Shown here piece by piece: positions 34,586-46,795 of a stretch of DNA of 64,000 nucleotides (position 1 is the first letter of the stretch; every line of letters begins with the position of its first letter). The notes beneath the pieces were generated by a model that did no database searches, was not told the DNA's origin, and saw nothing but the letters and a program-made list of their open reading frames with translations. The stretch is taken from assembly GCF_042477335.2 (NCBI RefSeq), contig NC_091256.1:32828001-32892000 (forward strand). Reading direction: 5' to 3'. The translations under genes and the position numbers were made by a program. This DNA is from Ovis canadensis. Its lineage: Eukaryota > Chordata > Mammalia > Artiodactyla > Bovidae.

Positions 34586-34855
34586 CTAGATGTTCTTTGG
34601 AAGGACTGATGCTAAAGCTGAAACTCCAATACTTTGGCCACCTCATGCGAAGAGTTGACTCATTGGAAAAGACTTTGATGCTGGGAGGGATTGGGGACAG
34701 GAGGAGAAGGGGACCACAGAGGATGAGATGGCTGGATGGCATCACTGACTCGATGGACATGAGTTTGAGTGAACTCAGGGAGGCCTAGTGTGCTGCAATT
34801 CATGGGGTCGCAAAGAGTCGGACACGACTGAGCGACTAAACTGAACTGAACTGAA
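34586..34855 (+). mobile_element. BovB 3' end, 5'-truncated
   Basis: Starts at tgttctttggaaggactgat and ends in the 3' repeats. The C-terminal frame lacks about 18 bases near 34780 (gggagttggtgatggaca block missing). It keeps the CGA Arg codon. It abuts the 5' limit of the old L1, and no L1 sequence resumes to its right. Confidence 0.92.
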
Positions 34856-35227
34856 GGTGAGTTTGAAATTCCAGTTAACAAATTAGAAGTGCATTTTTTT
34901 TCTTTCAAATTCGCTTGTGTGAGTCATCAAAGACCAAGTACTTTCAAAAGTTCATCGGTATTTTGGAATACTGTTTCCAATACATACCTAGAAGTACAGA
35001 TTGCAATATTATAGCAAATGTTGGATTATCTGGCATTCTATCATACAGAGAACAACTACTCCTGCCTATCAATAGAGTATAAGATGAACTGAAATTTCAA
35101 ATGAAAGTACTTTAACCTTCAGTCATTTCTAACTCAGTAGCTTTAGATCTTTCAGTAACATCTGAATCATCAGTGAGGAAGTCAGGCTTAACTGCGGTTA
35201 GTACATTTTTGGTGTTCTTTGCTACCT
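34856..35227. other. Unassigned DNA
   Basis: No feature recognised. Confidence 0.5.
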
Positions 35228-35450
35228 TGTGTGCATGTGTTCTAGGTCGCTTCAGTCATGTCCAGCTCTTGGTGACCCTACTGACTCTCACCTGCCAGGC
35301 TCCTCTGTCCACGGGATTCTCCAGGCAAGAAGAGTGGCGTGGGTCACCATGTTTTCCTCCAGAGGATCTTCCCAACCCAGGGATCAAACCCTCTTGCATC
35401 TCCTGCCTTGGCAGGCAGATTCTTTACCGCTAGCACCATCTGGGAAGCCC
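35228..35450 (-). mobile_element. Bov-tA SINE, antisense
   Basis: Full-length, TG-rich at its 3' end (left), head 'gcaccatctgggaagccc' at right. Confidence 0.93.
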
Positions 35451-36161
35451 AGAAATGGATAATTTATGTATATTACACACTATAACTGGGTATTAAATGA
35501 TCTACTTGAATAACATAGGCACTACCCACAAAAAGCAATGTAGGCTTTTCTGTGGTCTACTTATCTGATCTCAAATGTGTTTTTGAACTGATTATGGGTA
35601 CGCTATGAATAAGAAGATCTCTTTATTGACTCTTGCCTTCTGCTTAGGAGTCAGTTTATGAAATCCAGGCTGTCAGTAACAGTAACCAGAGGTCCCTGGA
35701 CAAGCAGAAAACTAAAACGCTTGCCTGCCAAAGTGGTTATGGAACAACTTAAGACTGACTTGTTTGGAGCCGTCAATGACAGTTCTCATCTTTTTACCTC
35801 CTGGGAGTAACAACAGTGACAGGAGGATGCTCTTACCTCCCAGTCTCCTGCAACTCTCTCTCCCCAACACACACAAACAAAAACCCTCAAAAGCCCTCCC
35901 AGCCTTGTGGAAATCTGAGAACAGACTTCAAATTATGACAGTCATCATACTTCTGTGTTCATCATATTTGGGCCTATTTTAAAAGCCAAAACTTGAGGGC
36001 ATTATTTATGTCTATAGTGCCATTCACAGAAGGAGAGTGGGAGGATCACCCTGGCCTCTGTGCTAATAGCTGTGGGGCCTGCATAGAGGGTGGTGGGAGA
36101 GACTTTCTACACCATGCTACTACAGGAAGTCAATATGCCAATAGGATACATTGGAATTAAA
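35451..36161. other. Unassigned DNA
   Basis: No gene or repeat supported. Confidence 0.5.
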
Positions 36162-36378
36162 CCCCATGGGGTCGCTGAGGGTGGGACACGACTGAGCGAC
36201 TTCACTTTCACTTTTCACTTTCATGCATTGGAGAAGGAAATGGCAACCCACTCCAGCGTTCTTGCCTGGAGAATCCCAGGAATGGGAGAGCCTGGTGGGC
36301 TGCCATCTATGGGGTCGCACAGAGTCAGACACGACTGAAGCGACTTAGCAGCTGCAGCAGCAGCAGCAGCAGCAGCAG
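36162..36378 (+). mobile_element. BOVA2 SINE, 5'-truncated, with (CAG)n tail
   Basis: Begins within the first unit (ccccatggggtcgctgaggg), keeps the ttcactttcac linker and the whole second unit, and ends in a CAG run at 36354-36378, a likely polymorphic trinucleotide tract. Confidence 0.95.
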
Positions 36379-36677
36379 AGAAACAACCCAACTAACAAAT
36401 AAAGTAAACTAGTATGAATAAAGATGACTAACATAAAGAATGGTGACAGGCATCTGTGAGCTGTGTGGCTAACCTGGCATCAAGAGACAAACTGTCTCCA
36501 CTTCTTTGCCAGAATCCATTCCTGATGTTCTTGGAAATGGTGTGTTTTGCTTAATAAAACAGCTCACTATAGGATTGCTCCATAAGGTCAGAACTAAAGA
36601 TTTTCTGATTTGACTAAAATATAAGCCCCACAAGAGCAGAGACCTTTGTTTCTTTTATGTGTTGGTATATCTCCAGT

Positions 36678-36888
36678 GGGTTTCCCTGGTGGCTCAGTGG
36701 TAAAGAACCTGCCTGCCAATGCAGGAGACACAGGTTTGATCCCTGGATCAGGAAGCTCCCTGGAGAAGGGAATGGGAACCCACTCCAGTAATCTTGCCTG
36801 GGAAACCTCATGGACAGAGGAGACTGGCAGGCTGCAGTCCATGTGGTTACAAAGAGTCAGACACAACTTAGTGACTAAACAACAACAA
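36678..36888 (+). mobile_element. Bov-tA SINE
   Basis: Full-length copy from gggtttccctggtggctcag to the gtgactaaacaacaacaa tail. Confidence 0.95.
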
Positions 36889-38062
36889 CTCCAAATAACT
36901 AACCAAAACTCCAAAACTGCTTTGTAACTTTTAGAGGAAATACCTGAGATAAATTGCCAACACCATGGGCTTTTGTTTTTTATTTTTCAATATTAAAAGA
37001 GAGAGTGGATTATTGATTGTCACTTTTTGTAATCAGAAAATGCTTTGGGGGGAAAAAATCTGCAAGCTCTTGGTCAGCATGACATCCTAAAAATGAAGCA
37101 GTTAACCTCATTTTCCTCTCTTGATTGTTAGTGGAACAAGTTAGACCTTAATCAATGTGCTTGTCAAATGCAACTGTTTTTCATGAAACATGGGGTTACA
37201 AAGTTCTCATTCTCTAAATTAAACCAAGCTGAAATGAAGTTTTTGGGTCAGTGAACACATGCTTCTTACGGCATGAACACATCATGGCATTCTATTGAGG
37301 AAAAGAGGAGTTATAAAGAAAAGGGATTTGGCCCTTTAATATTATGGCTTACATGTCCTAAACTTTACAATACAGCCAGCTAAAGGACTATTTTGACTTT
37401 GTTCCTTTGCCCCAGCTATGGGTATGAAAAGAAAGAATTCTGGAAACACCTGTACCCTTTCTCCTCTATTAGAAACACTTATTGATTCCAAAGGAAATGT
37501 GTGAGGAAGGATCCTGCAGATGCCTCAGTCTTACCATCTATAGGCTTCTAGTGTTTTCTATGGGCTCAAAGTGTACCAGGTCCAACCAGGTTGTAAGGGA
37601 GGGCGCACATCCTCAGCACTTGCTCCCTACATTGTAGCCTGTATTCAGAAGTTTCTTTTAAAACCCTTTGCAAGTGTGGATGTTGCCACCATGACTGTTG
37701 AACTGCTGGATCCTGGGAAAACCTGTATTATGACTTATGTAAAGACAACATCCATAGATATACGGCAGGAGGAACCGTCATGACAAATAAGAGTGCTCTC
37801 AAATGGAAAGGAGGTTATTTCCTTTATAGCAGAAAATCAAGATTTATTTCACTAACACTTGTACCTATGTAACATCAAATGAAATTAGGCTCAACACATT
37901 TTGTCTGCTGCTTCATGATTTAGACAGAGATACATCATGATGTCAGAGGTGTCATCCCAGACTGATTGGTGAGGAAAGCTCAGAGAATCACCCTAAGATC
38001 TGAAACACTTTTGTACTCTAGTCTGAAAATCTCCAGACTATCTCAGAACAGTATAGAGATTC
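36889..38062. other. Unassigned DNA
   Basis: The open frame at 37571-37783 (+, 70 codons) has no recognisable motif. No repeat named. Confidence 0.5.
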
Positions 38063-38700
38063 CTTAAAACAAACAAACAAACAACTAAACACGGAGTTAC
38101 CATATGACCTTTCGATCCCACTCCTGGGCATATCCAGAGGAAAACATTACCCAAGGGATGCATGAACCCTAATATTCATTGCAGCTCTGTTTATAAGAGC
38201 CAAGACATGGAAGTTACCTAAATGTCCATCAACAGATGAATTGATAAAGAAGATGTGAGATATATATATATATATATACATACATATATATATATATGAA
38301 TATTACTCAGCCATTAAAAAGAATGAAATAATGCCATTTGCAGCAACGTGGATGGAGCTGGAGTGTGTCACACTGAGTGAAGTCAGGGAAGGAGAAATAT
38401 CGTATGACACCCCTTACATGTGGAATCTAAAAATAAATGATATGAATGAATTTACTTACAAAACAGAAGCAGACTCACAGACTTAGAGAAAGAACTTATG
38501 GTTGCCAGGTGGAAGGATGGGAGCAAGGGACAGTTAGGGAGTTGGGATGGACATGTATGCATTGCTAGATTTAAAATGAATAACCAAAAAGGTCCTACTG
38601 TACAGCACAGAGAACTCCACTCAATATCACGTGGCGGTCTAGATGGAAGGGGAGTTGGGGAGAATGGATACATAAAAAGTTTAGAATTAAAAAAAAATCT
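38063..38700 (+). mobile_element. L1 3' end, sense
   Basis: Covers the end of ORF2 and the 3' UTR: 'catccagaggaaaacattac', 'aatgtccatcaacagatgaa', 'ccattaaaaagaatgaaata', 'acatgtggaatctaaaaat' and a final A-run. A (TA)n microsatellite (38259-38298) sits where L1 copies often carry one. The coding part is broken throughout. Confidence 0.9.
38259..38298. repeat. (TA)n microsatellite within L1
   Basis: TA run interrupted by 'catacata'. Self-complementary, so it could extrude a hairpin. Confidence 0.95.
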
Positions 38701-39446
38701 CCAACATATCTGAAAATGCACTGTGAAGCCCCAAAGATAATTTTAGAAAGAACTGGAAGATTTGGTCCACAGTTAGAATGGCTCTGCAAAGGTTGTTAAC
38801 CCATTTGACTTTTTAAGTTAATGGAAGATGTCGGGTATGTATTACGTATGTGTTACTGTATAAATATAAGTCTACGCCACATAAACATCAGGGCCTGAAG
38901 CATCCTGGCTCCTAGGGTAGCTTCATGTGAACTGGCAACTCTAAGCCAGAACTGCTTTTCTCTTTGAAGGTGATACTGCTCAGGACTAAAACCACTGCAT
39001 AAACAAACTGACGGTTTGAAAAGAAACACCCCAGTTTTCATTCCATCTGGAGCTAAGTTTAGCTCCTAATTCATCTTGCAACAGAATTAAATTTTTTAAA
39101 AAGATGTTTCTGATTTAAGCATTAGTGTTTCTGTATACAACAGAGGCAGCCCAACCTGTGTCAAGGCCAAGTGCTTTCTTCTACAGCAGAGAGTGAAAGC
39201 TGTCACTTACCCCATACAAAAACAACGTCCAGGAAGGCTGAAGAGTTCTGGTGGGGAGGGTCCTTTGGCTATCTTCTTTTCTATCACAGTTAAATGCAGA
39301 GGTGTTGGAAGTTTGAGGGATTATCTCCAACTCCTATCCAAGCAAACAGCCCCCAATTAGAAGACATCCCTTCATTGTTATTGACATGTTTCTTAGATGC
39401 CCAACAATGGAAGTATTCAAAACTCAAACAAATATTTCATATGTAG
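38701..39446. other. Unassigned DNA
   Basis: No feature recognised. Confidence 0.5.
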
Positions 39447-39595
39447 ACTGCTTCTCAAACTTCAAAGCACATTGAGACTGCCTGGTCTTATTTAGTAAAG
39501 GTTCTGACTTGTAGAAATGGAACACGGTCTGAGATCCTATGTTTCTAAGAAACTCTTGGGCAATGCTGCTGGTCCTCAAGCCATACTTTGAGATG
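39447..39595 (-). mobile_element. MER20-type hAT-Charlie remnant
   Basis: Reverse-complement MER20: end 'cttctcaaacttcaaagcac', inner 'taaaggttctgacttgtaga' and 'ttgggcaatgctgctggtcc', far end catactttgaga. Non-autonomous DNA transposon, no coding part. Confidence 0.75.
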
Positions 39596-41126
39596 CAAAG
39601 ATCCAGCACACCAATTTTACATTGGCTGCCTTGAATTGACATCAGAAAAGGAGATTCTGCGTCTAAATCCTGGGTCTTGGGGAAAGAGTGACACCATCTA
39701 GGAGGGAACTTTGGTGGTGGTGGCTACAATAATGTCAGTGTTTTACCCCTCCCCTAGGCAATCAAAACAAAATCTCACCACTCTATTTTTGGGGATAGCA
39801 AATCCTAGAATTTATGTATTCCTTTACTTCCAAAAGAATTTAGAATTCCTACATACTGATGAGATAATAAGGTGGTATAATTATGCAGAATTTTTTACAG
39901 ATGGAGGAAGTTCCAACAGAAAGGTTAAGTATGGTAGGGAAGGTCAGGTAGAAAATCAAGAATACACCTTAGCTTTTCTGTCTCCTAAAATATTTCTATG
40001 ATTACATTAGCCTGCAACTCATTTTGGATATCAAATATATGTGAAATTGAAGCAGAAAATAAGTTGAGTTACATTCTTTAAAATCTTATATAAAAATTCA
40101 TACTTTGTTGCAAAAGATAAATTAGGGAGAAATGACTTACATGTAAAAAGCACTGTTCATAGTAATTTCAGTAAATATATTTTAGAATAAATTAGTCTTG
40201 TGAAATCATATGCATATTTTTATGGAGTATATTATTCCATGTATATCCATTGGGGAATACCTAATAATAATGTTGCTGAAAACTGGATAGATATGTTATT
40301 GGAATGAAGGGAGCACTGGAATGGAACTTGATTTGTGTTCCTGCACTATCATTACATAATTGCATGAACTTGGGCAAGATATTCTCTGTGTGTGTGTATG
40401 TGTGTGTGCATGTGTGTGTGTGCATGCACATCCATGCATGTGAAGAATAATATTACTTTTGCTGTATATATTACTGGGTTATAATGAGAATAAAATAAGA
40501 TGATGCAAAAGGCTCTATAAACTGAAAATACCTGTACAAATATTGTCATTATTTTGCAATTACAATCTTCTCGTACATTCACCCATGTACTATAGCATAA
40601 AATATTTAACAATTTGTTTTGTGTGATTTGGTGGTGGGAGCGCTTAAGATCATTAACACAGTGGTACTGTCAGGTTCTGGGATTGTTGGCAATCAGTCAT
40701 TAACTTCACAATGTGTGTGTTTATGTGTGTATGCGAGAGAGAGAGAAAGAGAGTAAGCGGAAGAGAATGAGAGAGAGAGAACAGCATTACTGAGAGATAT
40801 TCTTTTGTCAAAAGTGTTCATGGTGCTATCCAATGCTTGTTAATCAATAAAAAAGCAAAGCAGAAACAAGAGGAAATAAAAGTCAGTTAGCCACTAGGTT
40901 GAGAAAGAAAGAAACAAGAAAATACATAGGCAATTGGCATCAATATGACCAGTCAAATAGGAAATACTATTAGAAAGCCAAACAATTAGTGGAAAGAGTT
41001 TTAGTGTTTTAACTACTAAACATCACAAGTTGACAAGCAAATTAAAAATACCAATGTTATACCTCAGAAATTAATTTCTAAAGTTAATCCAAATGCATCT
41101 CAAGAGTATCATTAAATTGAATCAAC
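39596..41126. other. Unassigned DNA with two simple repeats
   Basis: Imperfect (TG)n at 40386-40440 and a GA-rich tract at 40735-40781. No gene recognised. Confidence 0.5.
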
Positions 41127-41313
41127 TGACCTATAGGGTTTTTTTTTTTTCCCACTTTATTTTTTGTTGGAATATAATTGCTTTACAATGTTGTGTTTGT
41201 TTCTGCTGGAAAATGGATGGTTAGCAGGAAGCTTCTGTGTAGCATGGGGAGCTCAGTTCAGTGCTTTGTGATCTACAGATTTTTAATAAAATAATAAATT
41301 CATTGATCTATAG
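41127..41313 (-). mobile_element. Small L1 with 5' inversion
   Basis: Antisense L1 tail (poly(T) at 41139, then an attgctttacaatgttgtg-type end to about 41205) joined to sense-orientation L1 3' UTR (gcaggaagcttctgtgtagc ... ctttgtgatctac, to 41275). Flanked by tgacctatag (41127-41136) and tgatctatag (41304-41313). The head-to-head order is what twin priming produces. The last 28 bases before the right repeat are unexplained. Confidence 0.65.
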
Positions 41314-41320
41314 ATTTAAA

Positions 41321-41541
41321 GGACTTCCCAGTGGCTCCGCAATAAAGAATCCACCTGCAATGCAGGAGTTGCAGGAGGCATGAGTTCGACCCCTGGGTCA
41401 GGAAGAGCCCCTGGAGAAGGAAATGGCAACTCATTCCAGTATTCTTGCCTGGGAAATCCCATAGACAGAGGAGCCTGGTGGGTTCCAGCCCATAGGATCA
41501 CAAAAGAGTTGGACATGACTGAAGAGACTTAGCTCACACAT
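41321..41541 (+). mobile_element. Bov-tA SINE
   Basis: Full-length, moderately diverged copy, starting a few bases after the inverted L1. Confidence 0.94.
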
Positions 41542-41702
41542 ACATCGATTTTAGAAAATAGTTGCAAATTACTTCCCATTGCCATGACTATGGTAAGGAC
41601 TACAAGGCAGTTTTTTTGCACAAATTATGAATTTAGGAATTTATGAATCCCTGAAAGTCTTCTCCCTTCAACCACTGTCATGTGTGGGTTCAGAATTACC
41701 CT

Positions 41703-41813
41703 GGAGCCTGGTGAGAGACAGTTCATGGGGACTACAAAGAGTTGGACACTACTGAGTGACTGAGCACAGTGTGTACACACCACACACACACACACACACA
41801 CACTCACACACAA
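41703..41813 (+). mobile_element. Bov-tA 3' fragment with (CA)n tail
   Basis: The last ~70 bases of a Bov-tA (gagcctggtgag ... gagtgactgagcaca), followed by a CA microsatellite at 41775-41813. Confidence 0.8.
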
Positions 41814-42657
41814 CCACTTCCAAATTATCACTGCACCTGAAACCAAATCTCTGCGAGCTTTCAGAGTAGGCTTATTGTCAGTTGTCAGCTTCTCCTTTTA
41901 AAACATCTTTCTGTCTCTCCACACATTCCAGGTGTTAAATCTACTGGACTTAAATTTCTCCTGGTTCTCAGAACAAAATGCAAATGCTACCCCAAAGTGT
42001 CAGATACCTTATAGAATTTTGAGTAGTCACTTTTCCCAAGAGTATCTGTGGGGCTTTAGTAAGAAGCAACTGAACCCCCAGCAAACAGAACTTACATAGC
42101 TTCCCATGTTTGTTTTTTCTGGCACAGGGCAGGAGGTGAATAGTGCTCATGACCAAAGGTTGATCTGAAAGCAGGGATAAAGCACCGAGGTTTGAGAAAG
42201 ACTCAGTCTTCTTCCCCCAAATTAATTCTCCATGGAGGTCCAAATTTTTCCCATTTATTTTGGTCTCTATATCTGAAATTCTATCCAGTACAGATATATT
42301 GATGTTAACAAGTATGCTCTTCTAAAGGCAAACATTACAACAAAAGTTGTGTCGCATTCACTTAGCATGCATTGTTATAACTAGACGTTTTTCTCCTTAT
42401 TTTGACTACCCCAAAATGTATGATGAATTTTAAATAGGGAGTTTGGGGCCTGAATATATAGGGTAAAGCTAAGGAGGCTGGATATAAAGGGATACACAAT
42501 CACAGCAAGTCTCAGAAACTAATAGGCAAGATGGATACAGATGTCTGGACCTAAGAAGGTATAGACTAGGGGTCTATATCTCCAGTATAAAGGTGCATCC
42601 ATAAATCTAATGTCAGAGAAGTGTTAGATGTCAGAACCAGGTGAGAACACACGAATG
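41814..42657. other. Unassigned DNA
   Basis: No feature supported. Confidence 0.5.
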
Positions 42658-43348
42658 AGATCTGTTTTGAGAGCGCATTCTTTTTGTAAGTTCAACAAAG
42701 TTAGCCTAGGTACACAACTAACACAGTCGGCTGTATAGTACTATACATAATAGGTTTATAATACTTTTCACACACACACAAACACAACAAATCAACACTT
42801 TTAATCTTACAGTACAGTACCTTGAAAAGTCCAATAGTACAATACAATAGCCTGCATACAGGGGCTGGCATCAGTTGAAGAGGCAAGAAGAGTTACTGAC
42901 TGGAGGAGAGAGTAGAGGTGGGGGATAGTAGGTCTGCAGGATCATCAGCAATAGGAGATGGAGGGCAAGCTGCAGTTTCACTCACTCCTGATGCTGATGA
43001 CACAGGTTCTGGTTCCTTGCTGGATTCGGTTCTATCTACCCTCTTGAAAAGGATCCAATGGTGTCTGGGAAGGAGCTCTTTCTATCTCATGATAGATGAC
43101 ACAGCAGCAGAGTAGCATCCTGAATAGTGGCTGCAACCTGCATGTCCCATTCCACGTTTCGGTCCTGTGCCTAAAAAAACTAACAGTGCATCCTCAAACA
43201 GATAAAATCCCCTTGTTAGTTCCTACACTGTGAACCTCCTCAGCTTTTCTGTTACTTCTTCTTCCCTTCTGTCTCTATGTCCTTTCTTGGGGCATGTTCA
43301 CATCTTTGAATCTTTGCAAGTTGAAAGTTTGTACTTGGATGATTTACC
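42658..43348 (-). mobile_element. Tigger/pogo-like DNA transposon remnant with transposase tail
   Basis: The left end carries 'aaagttagcctaggtacaca', the inverse of the block in the 21.8-kb MITE. The right end (ttgaaagtttgtacttgg) resembles the other terminus of the family. On the minus strand, codons around 43135-42895 recall the C-terminal end of Tigger-type transposases (an AATIQD-like block, then an acid/Ser/Pro-rich tail), but with frameshifts and stops. Inactive. The family name is tentative. Confidence 0.6.
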
Positions 43349-43777
43349 CCATAAGTAAGATTCACAGGAGTAAGAACGTCTAGTGGATACTAGGTTGAAA
43401 TTCTCTCTGGGTTAGCATTTTGTGAAAGACAAAGTCAACTTAAGATTATAGTAGGTGGTAACTGTGCCTTTCTGGGAGTTTGGACATTATAAATTTAGAG
43501 ATCAGGCAACAGAGAATTGAAATCTAGACAGAGAGTTTAGGCCATATGAGTAAAAAAATTAAAGATTTTTAAAAAGCTTCAAGAAAGAAAACCCCTTATC
43601 TGAGTAAAAGTCTCTATTACCTATAATTTGCCTTAACTATTTTCACAGCCAAACAGAAGCTTTCCAGACATGTCCCACGGCTGGGATCCCATGGCAAAGC
43701 CAAGGGCATACCTAGAGTTCTCTCCAGTAAAACTTGTCATGGTTCCAGTTCACTGAGTCACAAGTGGAAAGAATCAA
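43349..43777. other. Unassigned DNA
   Basis: No feature supported. Confidence 0.5.
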
Positions 43778-44005
43778 GTCAGAAATTCTTTTTTTTTTTT
43801 AATACATCTTTTTTTCTGATATGGATCATTTTTAACATCTTTATTGAATTTGTTACAGTACTGCTTCTGTTTTATGTTTCAGTTATTGGCCCTGAGGCAT
43901 ATGGGATCTTAGCTCTCTGACCAGGGGTTGAACCCATACCCCCTGCATTATAAGGCAAAGTCTTAACCACTAGACTGCCCAGGAAGTCCCATGGTCAGAA
44001 ATTCT
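43778..44005 (-). mobile_element. CHR-type SINE, antisense, with exact 12-bp TSD
   Basis: tRNA-derived head at right ('actagactgcccaggaagtc'), B-box-like ggttgaaccc, and a long tail with 'ctttattgaatttgttacag' and poly(T) at left. The repeat gtcagaaattct lies at 43778-43789 and 43994-44005. Confidence 0.9.
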
Positions 44006-44180
44006 GATATATGTAAGGGAAACATGTAAATTTCTGGTGGAGATAATATCTATCAACTTATCTGGGGGGAAATGCCACCCAATTTTTCAGTTGTTCTTAG
44101 AGGAGAAACAATCAACATGGATTTAACTGTGTTTAAGTAAGAATCAATCATTAGAGCTTTAATTTAATAAAGAGAAGGGT

Positions 44181-44320
44181 GGTGTGGTGGTTTAGTCGCT
44201 AAGTCATGTCTGACTCTTGTGAGACTATGGACTGTAGCCCACCAGGCTCCTCTGTCCATGGGATTTTCTGGGCAAGAATACTGGAGTGGGTTGCCATTCC
44301 CTTCTCCAGGGGATCTTCCC
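44181..44320 (-). mobile_element. Bov-tA SINE, antisense, lacking its head
   Basis: The 3' two-thirds only. The sequence stops at ggggatcttccca and continues into unrelated DNA, so the tRNA-like part with its promoter boxes is absent. Confidence 0.92.
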
Positions 44321-46671
44321 AATGGGATTCTCTTTTCAACTGCCTCTGCCATTAGTAACTAGCAACACCAATAACTTGAAGTATTCCCAAAGTTAATGAC
44401 TTTATACGTTAAAAAGTTATAGCTTTGAGCCTGCCTGTTTCTTTTTAGGCAAAACCCAAAGGAAAATAGTGTTTGAAACATCCCAAACTCTTCTTTGACA
44501 TTCTTCATGATCTTGGTTAAATCACTGAACAGTTTTAGATTCCAACCTTCCTTCCTAGAGAAATGATCCTCAGCTCTCTCTTTGTGTAAACTCTAGTGGT
44601 TTGTAAGAAGCCATCTCAGTTGTTTTAGTTTGAAAATATGGTACTAATGAGTGAAAGGCCACATAGTTAATCTCTGGGTGGGCTGTTTTACTTTGCTCAG
44701 TTACATGACCACACACTTTATCTTAACCAAGGACTTGGACCTAATAAAATATCAATTTGATTCAAGTTTATTTCAGAAACTATTCTGAAGCTCTAGCTTA
44801 ATTCTGGTTCAGTGGCTTTCAAAAATATAGGGTTGGTTTCTGTTCAGAAGTTCTCACTGGATTTTAAAACAAAACAAAACAAAAATGTTGGCATTACTTC
44901 TCCACGAGGATGCTCAGCTCAGCTTGGGGTTCATTTAAGCAGAAGTCCATTCCAGCTTTGCGTATAAATTGAGTTTATAGTTGGAAATGGTTCAGTTCTC
45001 AGCTTCTAATCTTCAATCAGACATCTTCCAAATAATCACTTCCAGAGGAACAAGGTAGGTGAGACTGGAAAGATGTCAATGCTTTTCTTTAACCTGTGCT
45101 GTAAAGATAAATCCTACTGGAAGTGGAAAAAATCACATCATGTTATACAATCAGGACTCCTGAGGATTCGGTCATAAAAGTTCAGTCACAGTGTTTCCCA
45201 CAGTATCTTTAAATGGTTTCAGTGGGAATATGCCTTCCCCTCACTTAGCATAAAAACTTGAGCAGCCTCATGGTTTCCTGGTCACTCTTAGGATATAAGA
45301 AAAAGGTAAAAACACAATCTTCATTCGGTAGTTAGTTGTGTCTAGTGACAATCCCTGTAATAATCAAAACTTCAAATTTGATTTAAATCTAAGTGTTCTA
45401 CCTCGCCCCACCCCAGTTGATCCTGCTGTGGGCGAGCTTGTGCAGAAGAGGTCTGTCCCTTCCCCTCTCTCCCTGCTTCTCTTCCTCCTGTGTTTGTCCC
45501 CTTCTGTGCAGAATCGGAGAATATAGGTTACTAACAGCGACTGTCTAAGACAGTCACCCACTCTTAGCACCTGGTACATTTTGAAAGTTGACTTTCTCAC
45601 AGAAATTTTTATGAGCTTCAGAGATCAGGGACCTCTTCTGTTTTGGTGCATTTCTCTGAGTTTCTCATATGTAATGTGAGTGGTGAAACTCACAAAATAC
45701 TGGGATAGAGTAATATAGGCATAAACAAATATAACTGAATGCATCCATGTGTACAGAGGTAGAGAGATGGAGTGAAAAAAGGGGATAATCTGACAAAGGC
45801 TTTGGAGATAATCAGCCTGGAGCAGCATTTTAGTTGCTAGAGGATGAGAAAGGTCATTCCAGGCAATGAGAACAGCATTAAATAGCCTGAGAGGGAAAGA
45901 GATATGACAGCTATGTGAGGATGGTTGAGTGATTTTCCTAATGAGGGTAAATCAATGTCTAGCAGGAAATCGGAACCTGAGAGGTAATATTCAGTACGAA
46001 TAATGAGAAGATTTTAACTTGATTCAAGGAGGAATTGTAAACCTCCATAAGGATTTAAGAAAGAAGATAATTTGATGATTAAAATATTGAAGGAGATAGT
46101 TTTGAAAATGGGGAAGGAGGGGATCAGAGAAGAGGGTGTTGCTTGCAACACAGCTAAAGAACCAGGTCTGGTAAAATAAGAATAGTCTTGTCAAATCTAG
46201 ATGTCTCACATTTTCCACTTTAAAGAGATAAAGAACATTTCCCTCTGTATTTTTTTCATAATTTTTTATTTCTTCCTGTTCTCCCATATTCTGTGAATAG
46301 ACCCTTTCCTAGTAATTGCTGAAGTCTAAAAGGGTGAGGTATTTGTCAGTTTCAATGTATAGATAGTCACATTAGTTTATCAAACAGTGCATGAGCAAAA
46401 TGTGACTTTATAGCAAAAAAAAGTGACATTTGAGTAATATAATCTTTAAAGTCCCAGTAGGAGGTACTCATTCATATTCTATAGAAATGAAGAGTGTTTC
46501 TTTTCACCTTGGGCGATGGCCCCACTTCCCCTATTGTGAAGAGTGTGATGAGCACGAGCATGTGGACGTTTCATGGAGGCTTTAAAAGCACTGCACGTAA
46601 CCCCTGCTCTCCAACTGTGGTTTACATGAGTCCATCTGTCCTGCAAGGTGTGACTTTCAATTGTCCAAATG
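44321..46671. other. Unassigned DNA
   Basis: A 2.3-kb stretch with no recognised gene. 45840-46090 faintly resembles the ancient repeat at 18.3 kb. 45400-45510 is comparatively GC-rich but not a CpG island. Confidence 0.5.
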
Positions 46672-46795
46672 GACCATCTCAAGTACAGAGAGAACGAGTG
46701 ACTTTCCCAAGTCACACACAAATAAAACACTGGAAATGCAGGGATTCAAATCCAGATCACTTGACTCGACGTTCTAGGTTCTTTTTCTCAACACC
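46672..46795 (+). mobile_element. MIR SINE fragment
   Basis: 'ctcaagtacagagagaacga', gtgactttcccaagtcacac and 'gggattcaaatccagatcac' follow the MIR order closely. The open frame 46494-46949 runs through it and is not a gene. Confidence 0.8.

Noticed and set aside
36354-36378. CRISPR-like or coding polyglutamine array
   Set aside because: Simple CAG tail of a BOVA2 SINE; no spacers, no reading frame of note, and the genome is mammalian.
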